From assembly GCA_964411665.1 (NCBI GenBank), contig CAYPMR010000018.1, forward strand, positions 1-55,887: a stretch of 55,887 nucleotides of DNA, written 5' to 3'. The notes under the pieces were generated by a model. The model ran no database searches. It worked only from the letters and a program-made list of their open reading frames with translations, and was not told where the DNA came from. Position 1 is the stretch's first letter; every line of letters begins with the position of its first letter. This stretch comes from CALFCE01 sp964411665. GTDB taxonomy: Bacteria; Pseudomonadota; Gammaproteobacteria; Granulosicoccales; Granulosicoccaceae. The translations under genes were made by a program, and so were the position numbers. Of this stretch, positions 26,993 through 35,998 are shown piece by piece.

Positions 26993-28222
26993 CTATCCAA
27001 TAATCTCCTCAAAAGACTGAACAGCTAACTTAGCAAACTCAGCATCATTTATATGCAGTGGGCTATGTATCAGCTTACGATTATCTGTCTCTTTCACTGT
27101 ATTCGCCAAAGCGTCATATAAAGCCTTACGTGCTTGTGGATCATCAAACGGCTGTCCGTCTGCATCGATTGCAGAGAGTCCAGCTTCCGGTAAAAGAAAA
27201 CGCACCGGGCCTTCCATTGCATTGAGTTTGTTGCCTATCCAGTTACCAAGTTGCTTGTTCTCATCGACTGTGGTTCGCATCAATGTTACTTGCGGATTGT
27301 GTTCGAAAAACTTCCTGTCAGCGTACTTGGACGGTACGGTATCGGGTGCACCGAAGTTAACCATATCCAATGCGCCGACCGAACCGACAAAAGGAATTTT
27401 CGTTCGGATGACCGAACCGAATCTATCCTCCGTTGCTGAGAAAACGCCACCCATTAACAGATCACAGACTTCCGTTGTAGTTAGATCTATAACGCCAGAT
27501 AACATCCCGGAGTCTGCCAATTTCTCCATCGACTGACCACCAATACCGGTTGCGTGGAATACCAGGCATTCATATTGACTATCAAGCAATGATGTAATCG
27601 TCTGAACAGCGACAGTAGTGACACCAAACATGGTGAGTCCAATGGTTGGCAGACTACCCTGGAGTGTTGACGCAATTTTTGGAGCCAACATACCTGCTAG
27701 CGCATCAGCACCGTTACCAAAAACCTGTTCAGAAATTTGGTGTATGCCTTCAACATCTGTGACCGAATACATCATCATCATGTCTGATGGGCCCACATAG
27801 GGCGCGACGTTTCCGGATGCCACCGTTGAAATCATTACTTTGGGCGTGCCGATGGGGAGTCTTCGCATCGCTGGTGTGACAAGAGCGGTTCCACCGGAGC
27901 CTCCCGCGCTGATAATACCGGCAACATTTTTGTGCGCTTCCATCCAGTGCTCGAAAGCGACAGACATGGCGGCGACGGCTTGCCCTCTGTCGTCGCTGAC
28001 GACAGCAGAAGCACCCTTGGGATGCCAGGACGCAACATCAGCGGGTTTTACGTCTGCGGTTGACGACGATGCCTTGGCAGAGGTTGAAAGATCAACCGTG
28101 TGTACAGTTACATTTCTGGCCTTTAGGCGATCAGCCAGATAGGTCAATTCATCCCCTTTTGTGTCGAATGTGCCTGCCACCAGTACCAGCTGACCTTCAT
28201 TTTCGTTGTATTTTGTACCCAT
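26993..28222 (-). CDS. Tm-1-like ATP-binding domain protein (UPF0261 family)
   Basis: A 409-residue protein of the UPF0261/Tm-1-like family, named after a plant virus-resistance protein with the same two-domain fold. Seen are the N-terminal VAGTFDTKGDELTYLAD strand-loop, the Gly-rich SAGGSGGTALVTPAMRRLP at about residues 105-125, and MISTVASGNVAPYVGPSDMM just after it. The molecular function of bacterial members is not established; in many genomes they sit with catabolic genes. It is divergent from the enolase-superfamily gene (127 bp between the starts chosen here). Confidence 0.9.
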   Translation of the reverse strand: MGTKYNENEGQLVLVAGTFDTKGDELTYLADRLKARNVTVHTVDLSTSAKASSSTADVKPADVASWHPKGASAVVSDDRGQAVAAMSVAFEHWMEAHKNVAGIISAGGSGGTALVTPAMRRLPIGTPKVMISTVASGNVAPYVGPSDMMMMYSVTDVEGIHQISEQVFGNGADALAGMLAPKIASTLQGSLPTIGLTMFGVTTVAVQTITSLLDSQYECLVFHATGIGGQSMEKLADSGMLSGVIDLTTTEVCDLLMGGVFSATEDRFGSVIRTKIPFVGSVGALDMVNFGAPDTVPSKYADRKFFEHNPQVTLMRTTVDENKQLGNWIGNKLNAMEGPVRFLLPEAGLSAIDADGQPFDDPQARKALYDALANTVKETDNRKLIHSPLHINDAEFAKLAVQSFEEIIG

Positions 28223-28349
28223 AAAAGTGTTTGTCCGCTATGCAATATTCTAAATACAGGGTATCAAAGATCGTCGACGTATAAAATGTCTTGCACGGCG
28301 CTCGATTCTCGACGATACAATGCACCATCGACCCCGCTTATGCAAAAAT

Positions 28350-29453
28350 ATGAAACTCAATAGCGTTGAAAGCTTCACCACCGAAGATGTTGGTTTTGTC
28401 CGAGTCACAGCTGAAGACGGCTCGCAGGGATGGGGTCAGGTGTCCACCTATCATTCCGACATTACCTGCCAAATCCTTCACCGTCAGGTCGCACCCTGGG
28501 CGTTGGGCAAGGATACAAGCAATCTTGATGACCTGCTGGATGTCGTTACCGAGCGTGAGCACAAGTTTCCAGGCTCTTACCTGCGACGTGCCATGGGTGG
28601 GCTGGATACGGCTATCTGGGATATGCGTGGTAAACAAAAAGGAAAACCTGTTGCCGAACTCCTCGGAGGTTCAGCCGGTACAATCCGCGCATACGCATCA
28701 TCGATGAAACGCGATATCACACCTGCAGATGAAGCAACACGCCTGAAACAGTTACGTGATCAATATGGATTTAATGCGTTTAAGGTCAGAGCAGGCGCGG
28801 AGGTAGGTCGAGGTGAGGATGAATGGCCAGGTCGTACTGAAGAGATCATTCCGACAATCAGACGTGAACTCGGTGATGATGTTGATCTGTTAATAGACGC
28901 CAACAGCTGTTATTCACCCGAACGTGCAATTGAAATTGGTCATCTATTACAGGACCACGGTTATGGGCATTATGAAGAACCTTGTCCCTACTGGGAGCTT
29001 GAGCAAACCAAAGCTGTAACTGATGCGCTTGAAATAGATGTCACCGGCGGTGAGCAGGACTGTGATTTACCTACCTGGCAGCGCATGATCGATATGCGCG
29101 CCGTTGATATCGTGCAGCCCGATATTTTGTATCTCGGCGGAATATGTCGCACACTCAGGGTTGTTGACATGGCTAAAGCCGCCAAGTTACCGGTAACCCC
29201 GCACTGTGCCAACCTGTCTCTGGTGACCTTGTTTACCATGCACTTGTTACGCGCTATTCCTAATGCCGGCAAGTATCTTGAGTTTTCCATAGAGGGAGCT
29301 GACTACTACCCGTGGCAGGAGGATCTGTTTGTCGAGTCACCCTATACGATCGAAGATGGTCATGCGCGCGTTAGCGACAAACCCGGTTGGGGTGTCGAGA
29401 TAAATCCGCATTGGCTAGCAAAATCGAACTATCAAATTAGCTCCACAGCGTGA
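28350..29453 (+). CDS. Enolase-superfamily enzyme, mandelate racemase/muconate lactonizing group
   Basis: A 367-residue TIM-barrel enzyme of the mandelate racemase subgroup. Likely catalytic and metal residues are visible in order: FKVRAG (KxR pair on strand 2), DANSCYS (metal Asp), YEEPCPYWE (metal Glu), TGGEQDC (metal Glu), QPDILYLGG (Asp of the His-Asp dyad) and TPHCANL (catalytic His). These enzymes abstract a proton alpha to a carboxylate, giving racemisation or acid-sugar dehydration; the specific substrate cannot be told. ATG 28350 gives the usual family N-terminus; ATG 28320 is an alternative, and neither has a clear Shine-Dalgarno. Confidence 0.92.
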   Translation: MKLNSVESFTTEDVGFVRVTAEDGSQGWGQVSTYHSDITCQILHRQVAPWALGKDTSNLDDLLDVVTEREHKFPGSYLRRAMGGLDTAIWDMRGKQKGKPVAELLGGSAGTIRAYASSMKRDITPADEATRLKQLRDQYGFNAFKVRAGAEVGRGEDEWPGRTEEIIPTIRRELGDDVDLLIDANSCYSPERAIEIGHLLQDHGYGHYEEPCPYWELEQTKAVTDALEIDVTGGEQDCDLPTWQRMIDMRAVDIVQPDILYLGGICRTLRVVDMAKAAKLPVTPHCANLSLVTLFTMHLLRAIPNAGKYLEFSIEGADYYPWQEDLFVESPYTIEDGHARVSDKPGWGVEINPHWLAKSNYQISSTA

Positions 29454-29598
29454 AAATCGCTTCAATTCGCGAACCAGGAGCATGACATCAAATGGCTCGT
29501 ACAAAGAAAATGACCTGTAACTTCATCGAAGACTCCATCATCTAACCAGAACCAATCTCGATTTGTATCCGTATTTCTGAGCCCAATAAACTGAGGCA

Positions 29599-30552
29599 TC
29601 AATCAGCTTCGCGGCGCAGCGGCTGACACATACAATGCACACCACCGCCAGCCCAGGTAAACATGCTCATATCCGGATCGTAAACTGTTAAACCAATGGC
29701 ACGCATTTTTTCGTTTAAATCCTTAGCACCGGCAGTCGATAAAACTTTTTCATTGCCAAGTGCAACTACGTTGCAACCCAAAGCCATTGTTTCTGCAAAG
29801 GTTGCAGGGACAATCTCTATCTGTCGTTCCCTTAACCAATCAACCACGTCGTCTTCCGTTGTTTCCAGACAGACAGCTGCACAGTCTTTTGTGAGCATGC
29901 ATATCATCAAGTCTATGTGAACGTAAAAAGGATCGATCGGCGCGAGCTTTATATCCCAACCTTCCGCTATAAACCAATCTGCAACCTGCTTTGCGGCTAC
30001 GCGTTCACTGCGCTGATCGGTATAGCCAACAATTGCAACACCCGGCTTGATGATATTGAAATCCCCGCCTTCAAAACTGCCGGCAGAGACCATGTCATAA
30101 ATTGGAATATTGTTTTCCAGGTAGAAGCGCAGAGCTGGCGCATATTCGCCTCGACGGCGGGGACTGGCCATTTGACACAATACCGCACCGTAAGGTGTCA
30201 TAAATGATGAGTCACGCGCATACACCTGATAAGGCGTATGCATATCAACGGGTAGAAAATGACATTGCGTACCAGCATCCTCATAGGCGGATACCATTTC
30301 AGCGTGTTGACGGCGGGCTAGTTGCTCGTCGAATACCCTGCCCTTACGCAGGGATTCACGTACCAGAGAGCTCCACTCGGCGTTTTCCTCGCCTAACCAG
30401 CGAAATGATTCAGACGGCCCCAACAGAACGTCTTTGAGAGCACCGGTTTCGGATTTGAGATACCAATCCTGCATGGCTGGCGTGTTGCCCGCATCATGAC
30501 GCGCACGCAGTGTTTGACGCTGTGGCTGTGAAACGGTGTTAGAAACGTTCAT
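29599..30552 (-). CDS. DDAH/arginine deiminase-like amidinohydrolase
   Basis: A 317-residue guanidino-modifying enzyme related to dimethylarginine dimethylaminohydrolase. Conserved pieces are VYARDSSFMTPYG near residue 110, FEGGDFNII near 160 (substrate-binding Glu/Asp), FYVHIDLMICML near 210 with the catalytic His, and GGGVHCMCQPLRRE at the C-terminus with the nucleophilic Cys. It would hydrolyse a guanidino group to a ureido product plus an amine. It is read in the same direction as the formyltransferase and ThDP enzyme genes upstream (79 bp from the former). Distinct in sequence from CtlX at 12325-13254. Confidence 0.88.
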   Translation of the reverse strand: MNVSNTVSQPQRQTLRARHDAGNTPAMQDWYLKSETGALKDVLLGPSESFRWLGEENAEWSSLVRESLRKGRVFDEQLARRQHAEMVSAYEDAGTQCHFLPVDMHTPYQVYARDSSFMTPYGAVLCQMASPRRRGEYAPALRFYLENNIPIYDMVSAGSFEGGDFNIIKPGVAIVGYTDQRSERVAAKQVADWFIAEGWDIKLAPIDPFYVHIDLMICMLTKDCAAVCLETTEDDVVDWLRERQIEIVPATFAETMALGCNVVALGNEKVLSTAGAKDLNEKMRAIGLTVYDPDMSMFTWAGGGVHCMCQPLRREAD

Positions 30553-30631
30553 GTCTTAATTGGTATAGGGATATGAGTGCCAAGTTACACTAATACCCCA
30601 TTAACGGGCAATCAGATGTTACCGGGCTTTA

Positions 30632-31540
30632 TTAGCCCAGCTTGTCACCTGCAGCCAGGCCATTGCTGCTAGCGTATTCACCAGCGCCTACCTTGCCTTC
30701 AGAGGCTCTGACCCGTGTCACAGTGATCGATCCCTGACCGCAGGCAACAGTAAAACCTTTGTCGTCGACACTTAGGATCTGACCGGCATCACCCGAATCG
30801 CTGGCAATAGATACATCGAACATTTTGACTTCCTGTTCGCCGTGCAAAGCCCATGCACCTGGCTGAGGATTAGCTGCACGAATGATATTGAAAATTTCGC
30901 TATTGGGTTTGGACCAGTCGATCTTCGCTTCCTTTTTACCAAACCAGGATTCATAACTGCCGGCAGACAAGTCCTGCTCGATACGCGGTGCCTCTCCCTT
31001 TTTAACCAAAGCGAGTGATTCGATCATGGCATCAACACCCATTGGAAAAAGCTTTTTGAAATACACATCACCGAGAGTTTCATCGGGTCCGATATCACAG
31101 TGTTTCTGCATTAATACGGGACCTTCATCAAGCCCTTCATCTGGCCAGAAAATGGTCAGTCCCGTTTTGTCGCTACCCATGGCGATGGGCCAATTAATCG
31201 ATGATGGCCCTCTATGCATAGGCAAAACCGATGGATGATACTGAAATGAACCCAGCCGCGGCGCATCAAGCACAGGTTGAGGCACAAACAACAGGACATA
31301 AGCCATCATGCAGATATCTGCATCGAATGACTTCATTAGATCGACGGCTTCAGGCGTTTTCCATGAAGCAGGTTGATGTACCGGTATATTGTTTTCCAGA
31401 GCAAGCTTTTTTAGCGGATCAACAGGTCGGCCTTCTTTATCAGGCGCTGTGCAAACGGCAACAACATCTTCTTTGTGCTGCAACAGCTTCTCAAGCACAG
31501 CCTCGCCAAACGCCTGTTGACCATGAACAACAATTCGCAT
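30632..31540 (-). CDS. Formyltransferase-family protein, 10-formyl-THF hydrolase-like
   Basis: A 302-residue protein with the formyltransferase fold plus a C-terminal Fmt-C-type domain. It resembles the hydrolase half of 10-formyltetrahydrofolate dehydrogenase more than methionyl-tRNA formyltransferase: the core motif is YHPSVLPMHRGPSSINW (His102) and the partner Asp is Asp138 in GLDEGPV, the same 36-residue spacing as His106/Asp142 of that enzyme; the Asn-x-His of true Fmt is replaced by Gln-Tyr-His. It would move or hydrolyse a formyl group on folate. It is 64 bp downstream of the ThDP-enzyme gene, so the two are likely co-expressed. Confidence 0.85.
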   Translation of the reverse strand: MRIVVHGQQAFGEAVLEKLLQHKEDVVAVCTAPDKEGRPVDPLKKLALENNIPVHQPASWKTPEAVDLMKSFDADICMMAYVLLFVPQPVLDAPRLGSFQYHPSVLPMHRGPSSINWPIAMGSDKTGLTIFWPDEGLDEGPVLMQKHCDIGPDETLGDVYFKKLFPMGVDAMIESLALVKKGEAPRIEQDLSAGSYESWFGKKEAKIDWSKPNSEIFNIIRAANPQPGAWALHGEQEVKMFDVSIASDSGDAGQILSVDDKGFTVACGQGSITVTRVRASEGKVGAGEYASSNGLAAGDKLG

Positions 31541-31604
31541 AATTGATTCCCTTTTTTATTTTTTCAAGCGCTCATTATGTTGAGCGCTGATTATTCGGAG
31601 CGGA

Positions 31605-33353
31605 CTATTTGTACATGGTCTGTGCTTTCGTACCCGGCGCGTATTCGTTGGGATCAACCCATACGTTTACAACTGCGCATTTGCCTGTTTTGGCTATGGC
31701 CTCGCGGGCACGTAACATGGCAGGCTGGATTTCGCTGGCCTCGGTTACCTCTTCACCATAACCGCCAATCATTTCACCGAATTTGCTAAACGGTATATCC
31801 CCAAGCTTGTTGCCTATGTCACCTCTTTCAGGTCCGTACTTGGAAATTTGGCCGTAGCGGATTTGATTCATCGCAGAGTTGTTACCAATCACTGCCAGAT
31901 AAGGTGCGCCAAAGCGCTGCGCCGTTTCCATATCGAACGAGGTCATACCGAAAGAGCCATCACCGTACAGGCAAACCACTTCTTTATTCGGGTGAGCAAG
32001 CTTGGCAGCCATGCTAAAACCTGTACCTACGCCCAAAGAACCCAGTGCACCCGGGTCCATCCATTGGCCAGGGTTACGTGGTCTAACCGCTTGGGCAGAA
32101 ATTGTCACTATGTCGCCACCATCACCGATGTAAATAGAGTCTTCACCGAGGAATTCATTGATCTCGTAGGCCAGGCGATAAGGGTGAATGGGGTTTTGAT
32201 CGGTTGTGAACATCGGCATGAGCTTTTCAAGCTTGGTCGCTTCGATCTCACGTAGTTCTTTCATCCACTTTTGTCTGGCAGCACGCGCGCCTTTATCGGT
32301 ACGACCTGATGCAGCTTGTTCAACTGCTGCGAGTATGGCGCCCGGATCACCCGCCAACCCAAGCGAAATATCCCGGTTCTTACCGACGGTTGCATAGCTT
32401 TGATCGATTTGCACCAGCGTCGCCTTGTCCGAGATACGTTTGCCGTAACCCATTCTGAAATCAAACGGTGTACCGACAATAAGTATCACGTCAGCGTTTT
32501 TGAAAGCATCGGAGCGTGTGCGATCAAAATGATGGGGATCACCCTGTGGCAGCATGCCCCGACTCGCACCGTTCATATAGGCTGGGATGTCGAGCGCGCG
32601 TAAAAAGCTGATAGCCTCGTTATGCCCCTGGGAAGCCCATACCTGCTGGCCCAGTAACACAGCGGGTCGTTCAGCTTTAACCAGAATATCTGCGAGCTTT
32701 TCTATATCAGCCGGATCGCCAATTGACTTAACTGAAGCGCGGTAATGACCGGGTTCTGGTATACGTGCTTCAGATAAGGGGATCTCCCTGTCCAGTACAT
32801 CACGGGGAATTTCCAGGTAAGACGGTCCGTATTGGCCGTTGAAACATTCGCGCGCTGCCATTGAAATCATGTCAGCGACGCGATCGGTAGAGAACACGCC
32901 CGCAGCGAATTTCGTAATAGGCGTCATCATATCGACGTGCGGAAGATCTTGCAGAGAACCCATCTTGTGCTGGGTAAGAGAACTTTGGCCGCCGATATGA
33001 AGAATCGGGCTTTCAGAGCGGAATGCCGTCGCGACACCGGTTACAGCGTTGGTGCAGCCAGGTCCTGCAGTGGTCACAACACAGCCAAGCTTGCCAGTTT
33101 GTCGTGCGTAGCCGTCGGCAGCGTGCGCAGCTGTCTGCTCATGGCGTACATCAACGATGCGAATTCCTTCGTCAATACAGCCATCATAAATATCGATAAT
33201 ATGGCCACCACAGAGGGTAAAAACAGTATCGACACCTTCAGCTTTCAGCGCTTTTGCGACCAGGTGACCGCCAGAGACAACGTCTTTATCCCGGCTTTTT
33301 TTCGCCAAAGTGTCCGTGGCTGTTTTACTGACTTCTTTTTCGAGCGTCGCCAT
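31605..33353 (-). CDS. ThDP-dependent enzyme, acetolactate synthase / oxalyl-CoA decarboxylase-like
   Basis: A 582-residue thiamine diphosphate enzyme. The N-terminal Pyr domain has the activating Glu72 in VRHEQTAAHAADGYAR and the TAGPGCTNAVTG loop; the central domain shows PAVLLGQQVW; the C-terminal PP domain carries GDGS at 464-467 and, about 28 residues on, GNNSAMNQ, which bind the diphosphate and metal. A Lys-rich N-terminal extension of about 25 residues precedes the fold. The enzyme could be a carboligase, a decarboxylase or a 2-hydroxyacyl-CoA lyase; with a formyltransferase beside it, chemistry on a one-carbon or formyl unit is possible but unproven. AAGGA lies 6-7 nt before ATG. Confidence 0.9.
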   Translation of the reverse strand: MATLEKEVSKTATDTLAKKSRDKDVVSGGHLVAKALKAEGVDTVFTLCGGHIIDIYDGCIDEGIRIVDVRHEQTAAHAADGYARQTGKLGCVVTTAGPGCTNAVTGVATAFRSESPILHIGGQSSLTQHKMGSLQDLPHVDMMTPITKFAAGVFSTDRVADMISMAARECFNGQYGPSYLEIPRDVLDREIPLSEARIPEPGHYRASVKSIGDPADIEKLADILVKAERPAVLLGQQVWASQGHNEAISFLRALDIPAYMNGASRGMLPQGDPHHFDRTRSDAFKNADVILIVGTPFDFRMGYGKRISDKATLVQIDQSYATVGKNRDISLGLAGDPGAILAAVEQAASGRTDKGARAARQKWMKELREIEATKLEKLMPMFTTDQNPIHPYRLAYEINEFLGEDSIYIGDGGDIVTISAQAVRPRNPGQWMDPGALGSLGVGTGFSMAAKLAHPNKEVVCLYGDGSFGMTSFDMETAQRFGAPYLAVIGNNSAMNQIRYGQISKYGPERGDIGNKLGDIPFSKFGEMIGGYGEEVTEASEIQPAMLRAREAIAKTGKCAVVNVWVDPNEYAPGTKAQTMYK

Positions 33354-33370
33354 GCCTTATCCTTTATGTT

Positions 33371-33421
33371 GTAAACCTACATAAATGATAACGCGTTCGC
33401 TATACTATTTATAGGTTTTAC
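33371..33421 (-). promoter_or_regulatory. Inverted repeat upstream of the ThDP-enzyme operon, candidate operator/promoter
   Basis: GTAAACCTACATAAA (33371-33385) and, on the other strand, GTAAAACCTATAAA (33408-33421) form an imperfect inverted repeat with about 22 bp between arms, 17-68 bp before the ATG. The right arm includes TATAAATA, a possible -10 for the minus-strand operon. This arrangement suits a dimeric repressor or activator, which I cannot name. Confidence 0.4.
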
Positions 33422-33498
33422 ATATGAATGATATTCTTGATTGACAAGGCTGATGTCTATGATGATCAGTGTCGTTTTACATTTGTAGTAACTAAAAA

Positions 33499-35313
33499 CT
33501 ACAGACGTCTCTGATCCAGATAGGCAGTTGTCTCAAGGACACCGCCTTGCTGTAAAGTTTGCTGCGCTTTCTCCCAATAGGACAAAGTTAGAAGGTGCGC
33601 GTTTATTTCTCTGAATCGGCGTCGAATATATCTATCCCTGATTTGTAAACCTGATTCGAGTTCTTCCGGCAGAAATACAAAATCCTTGGAAAAAAACCAG
33701 TCAGGAACATCCTCTTCCCCCTCGTCCATATCTGATGTCGAAGCCAGATGCACATCGGTAAAACGTTCAACCGCATCGTAATCAAACAGAAACACGCGAC
33801 CGTATCTACCAACCCCGTAATTTCTGGCGTCCAGATCTTTATTAAAGATATTCGTTGCAAGGTTATTCTGGATGCAATGGCCTAAATTAATGACAGTACG
33901 TTCAATTTCATCGTCATTTGCTGTTTCAAAATAGACGGGGAGCGGTATGATTTTTAACTGCACAATCAGACAACGAAACAGAACCTTGTCACCTTTGGTT
34001 TGCACACTGCCACCGGCATTGGCGAGCAGATTTTCCAGCAGTTCACTAACGAACATAGAGCGATCAAGTTCCAGGTTCGTGTAAATCACGTTATCCACCA
34101 TACTGCCTGCACGGTTTATTTCATGCACCTGCCGGTACTTGTCCAGCACGGCATCAACCCCCTGAAATTCTCCCCATTTGTACGATTTTGTTGGATGATC
34201 ACGAATAACCTTGAGATGGTAAGAGCACTTGTTGAAGGTAAAACCGATAGCAACGGTGCCATCTTCACCTGGTGACGAGCTGAATCGCGCTTTGTTCTGC
34301 GATATCTGTTGCTTAATATCATCGAGTATCGCGACTTTTCCAACGTGATTAAAACCAATGGTCGAGTAATGCAGGCCTAAAGGCCTTAGGGGCATGGTGG
34401 AGGCTAGAAAAACACAAATCTGGTAGTACAGATTGTTGGTCACATGAAAATTTGCAAGTGTCGAGCTAAACAGATTGTGAACATCGGCTGTACGGTATAA
34501 AACAGCATCTACCACTATGCCGTCGTCACCATTGAGTAATGCCAGTGCCAACGGACAAAGACTCCCGTCTTTAGCAACCATTCGTCCAACCAGAAACGCT
34601 GTTCTGTCTCGAAAGAAAGCCCCCTCTATGAATTCAATAGAGGATACAGAATTTATATCAAGCTCACCCTGTTGCACGAGTTCGTTCAGGCGCGTAGCAA
34701 CTTTCTTTGCATCCTCATACATACGAGCATAAGTGACCTTAAAACGCGGTAGTTGCAAGGCGCTTATAAACAGAGCGGTTTCGATTTGCTCGTTTACAGC
34801 AAACCGTTGATGCGCCATCGCACTGGACAGGCCGCGATCACGAGGACTACCGATAAACGAATAGGCCACCGGCGTCCATACAACGTTGCAGATGTTTCGT
34901 TTCAGTGAATGGACGAAGGCAAAAGCAATATCAGCTTCGTAGCGTGCAGTGATTAGAGGCTCGAAGCGAGAATCAATTTCATCCCACAGCGCGATTACAG
35001 TTTCAAGCTGCGGGAATCGCGATTTGATTTGTGGCGCATGTATGGAGACAAACGAGCTGTACAAATTCAGTCGTTCTTTACTTATCTGAATTGATTCCTG
35101 TGCATTTCTGGACTCGAAAGCAATTTTTGCGCGCAGAGGGTATTCACACAACTCAAGATACAGATCATCGAATACTGCCAATATAAGTCGAGGTGTCAGT
35201 TCCAGCTTCTCAGCTGTAACAATCGCCTCTGCCAGCTGCTGGTACAGGGTTGCACTGGCGCTACTTGCAACCGCTCGACCGCCTGATAATACGCCAGTTG
35301 CTTGGCTAGACAT
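33499..35313 (-). CDS. aceK: Isocitrate dehydrogenase kinase/phosphatase
   Basis: A 604-residue AceK, the bifunctional enzyme that phosphorylates and dephosphorylates isocitrate dehydrogenase to steer carbon between the TCA cycle and the glyoxylate shunt. Seen are the long helical regulatory N-terminal half, and the C-terminal kinase-like half with HYSTIGFNHVGKVAILDDIK (about residues 315-334), FTFNKCSYHLKVIRDHPTKS with the ATP-binding Lys, and GRYGRVFLFDYDAV with the metal/catalytic acids. Length is normal. It is not accompanied by aceA or aceB as in enteric bacteria. AceK is confined largely to Gamma- and Betaproteobacteria, which supports the organism assignment. Confidence 0.96.
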   Translation of the reverse strand: MSSQATGVLSGGRAVASSASATLYQQLAEAIVTAEKLELTPRLILAVFDDLYLELCEYPLRAKIAFESRNAQESIQISKERLNLYSSFVSIHAPQIKSRFPQLETVIALWDEIDSRFEPLITARYEADIAFAFVHSLKRNICNVVWTPVAYSFIGSPRDRGLSSAMAHQRFAVNEQIETALFISALQLPRFKVTYARMYEDAKKVATRLNELVQQGELDINSVSSIEFIEGAFFRDRTAFLVGRMVAKDGSLCPLALALLNGDDGIVVDAVLYRTADVHNLFSSTLANFHVTNNLYYQICVFLASTMPLRPLGLHYSTIGFNHVGKVAILDDIKQQISQNKARFSSSPGEDGTVAIGFTFNKCSYHLKVIRDHPTKSYKWGEFQGVDAVLDKYRQVHEINRAGSMVDNVIYTNLELDRSMFVSELLENLLANAGGSVQTKGDKVLFRCLIVQLKIIPLPVYFETANDDEIERTVINLGHCIQNNLATNIFNKDLDARNYGVGRYGRVFLFDYDAVERFTDVHLASTSDMDEGEEDVPDWFFSKDFVFLPEELESGLQIRDRYIRRRFREINAHLLTLSYWEKAQQTLQQGGVLETTAYLDQRRL

Positions 35314-35454
35314 GTGGACTTATTCCCGAGATTGCATTACTACGCGTTGATGTATTCCCGCAGTTGTTTCAGGTTTCAATTGTAACGTGATACTTCGACT
35401 TCTATGTCAAGCAGTTTGGCAAATCACTTAATAGTTTGCATCAATTAAATTTGC

Positions 35455-35488
35455 GAGTCGATTTCGCATTAGAGTCGATTTCGCATTA
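35455..35488. repeat. 17-bp tandem direct repeat upstream of the glyoxalase-like gene
   Basis: GAGTCGATTTCGCATTA occurs twice, immediately adjacent (35455-35471 and 35472-35488), about 70 bp before the start of the next gene and followed by AT-rich sequence. It could be a pair of regulator sites in the promoter or a simple slippage duplication. Confidence 0.85.
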
Positions 35489-35559
35489 TATTGCTATTAT
35501 CATATTGGCGTGCACGATGTTTAAATGTTCTAACAGAAAAACAACAGAGGGTATTGATC

Positions 35560-35955
35560 GTGGCGAAAACAATTCATTCGATGATTCGTGTACTTGATGA
35601 GGCTCGTTCAGTTGACTTCTATCGCAAAGCATTTGAATTAGACGTTGCTGATCGACTTGATTTTGATAGCTTCACCTTAATCTACCTTAGCAACGACGAA
35701 GAAGATTTCGAACTGGAGTTAACTGTCAATAAAGGACGTGAAGATCCTTATGATCTTGGCGATGGCTATGGCCATCTGGCAGTTTCTGTTAACGACCTTG
35801 ATAGCGAGCATAAACGCATCAAGGATCTTGGCTTTGCACCTAAAGATATCGTCGAATTTGAACGTGACGGTGCTTTGCTTGCAAAATTCTTTTTTATTCA
35901 AGACCCCGATGGCTACGACATAGAGGTTTTACAACGTCACGGGAGATTTAAATAA
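35560..35955 (+). CDS. VOC-family protein, lactoylglutathione lyase (glyoxalase I)-like
   Basis: A 131-residue two-module vicinal-oxygen-chelate protein. The four metal-ligand positions of glyoxalase I are all recognisable: His in TIHSMIRV, Glu in ELELTVNKG, His in GHLAVSV and Glu in YDIEVLQRH. The expected function is isomerisation of the methylglyoxal-glutathione hemithioacetal to lactoylglutathione. The frame is open further upstream, but GTG 35560 with AGAGG about 9 nt ahead gives the family-length protein. Other VOC activities cannot be excluded. Confidence 0.85.
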   Translation: MAKTIHSMIRVLDEARSVDFYRKAFELDVADRLDFDSFTLIYLSNDEEDFELELTVNKGREDPYDLGDGYGHLAVSVNDLDSEHKRIKDLGFAPKDIVEFERDGALLAKFFFIQDPDGYDIEVLQRHGRFK

Positions 35956-35998
35956 GAACCATTAGTTGAAGTCACTACTATTAATATCTGGAGGCGGT

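Noticed and set aside
30632..31540. Methionyl-tRNA formyltransferase (fmt)
   Set aside because: The active-site motif follows the formyl-THF dehydrogenase hydrolase domain and not Fmt, and the usual def-fmt neighbours are missing.
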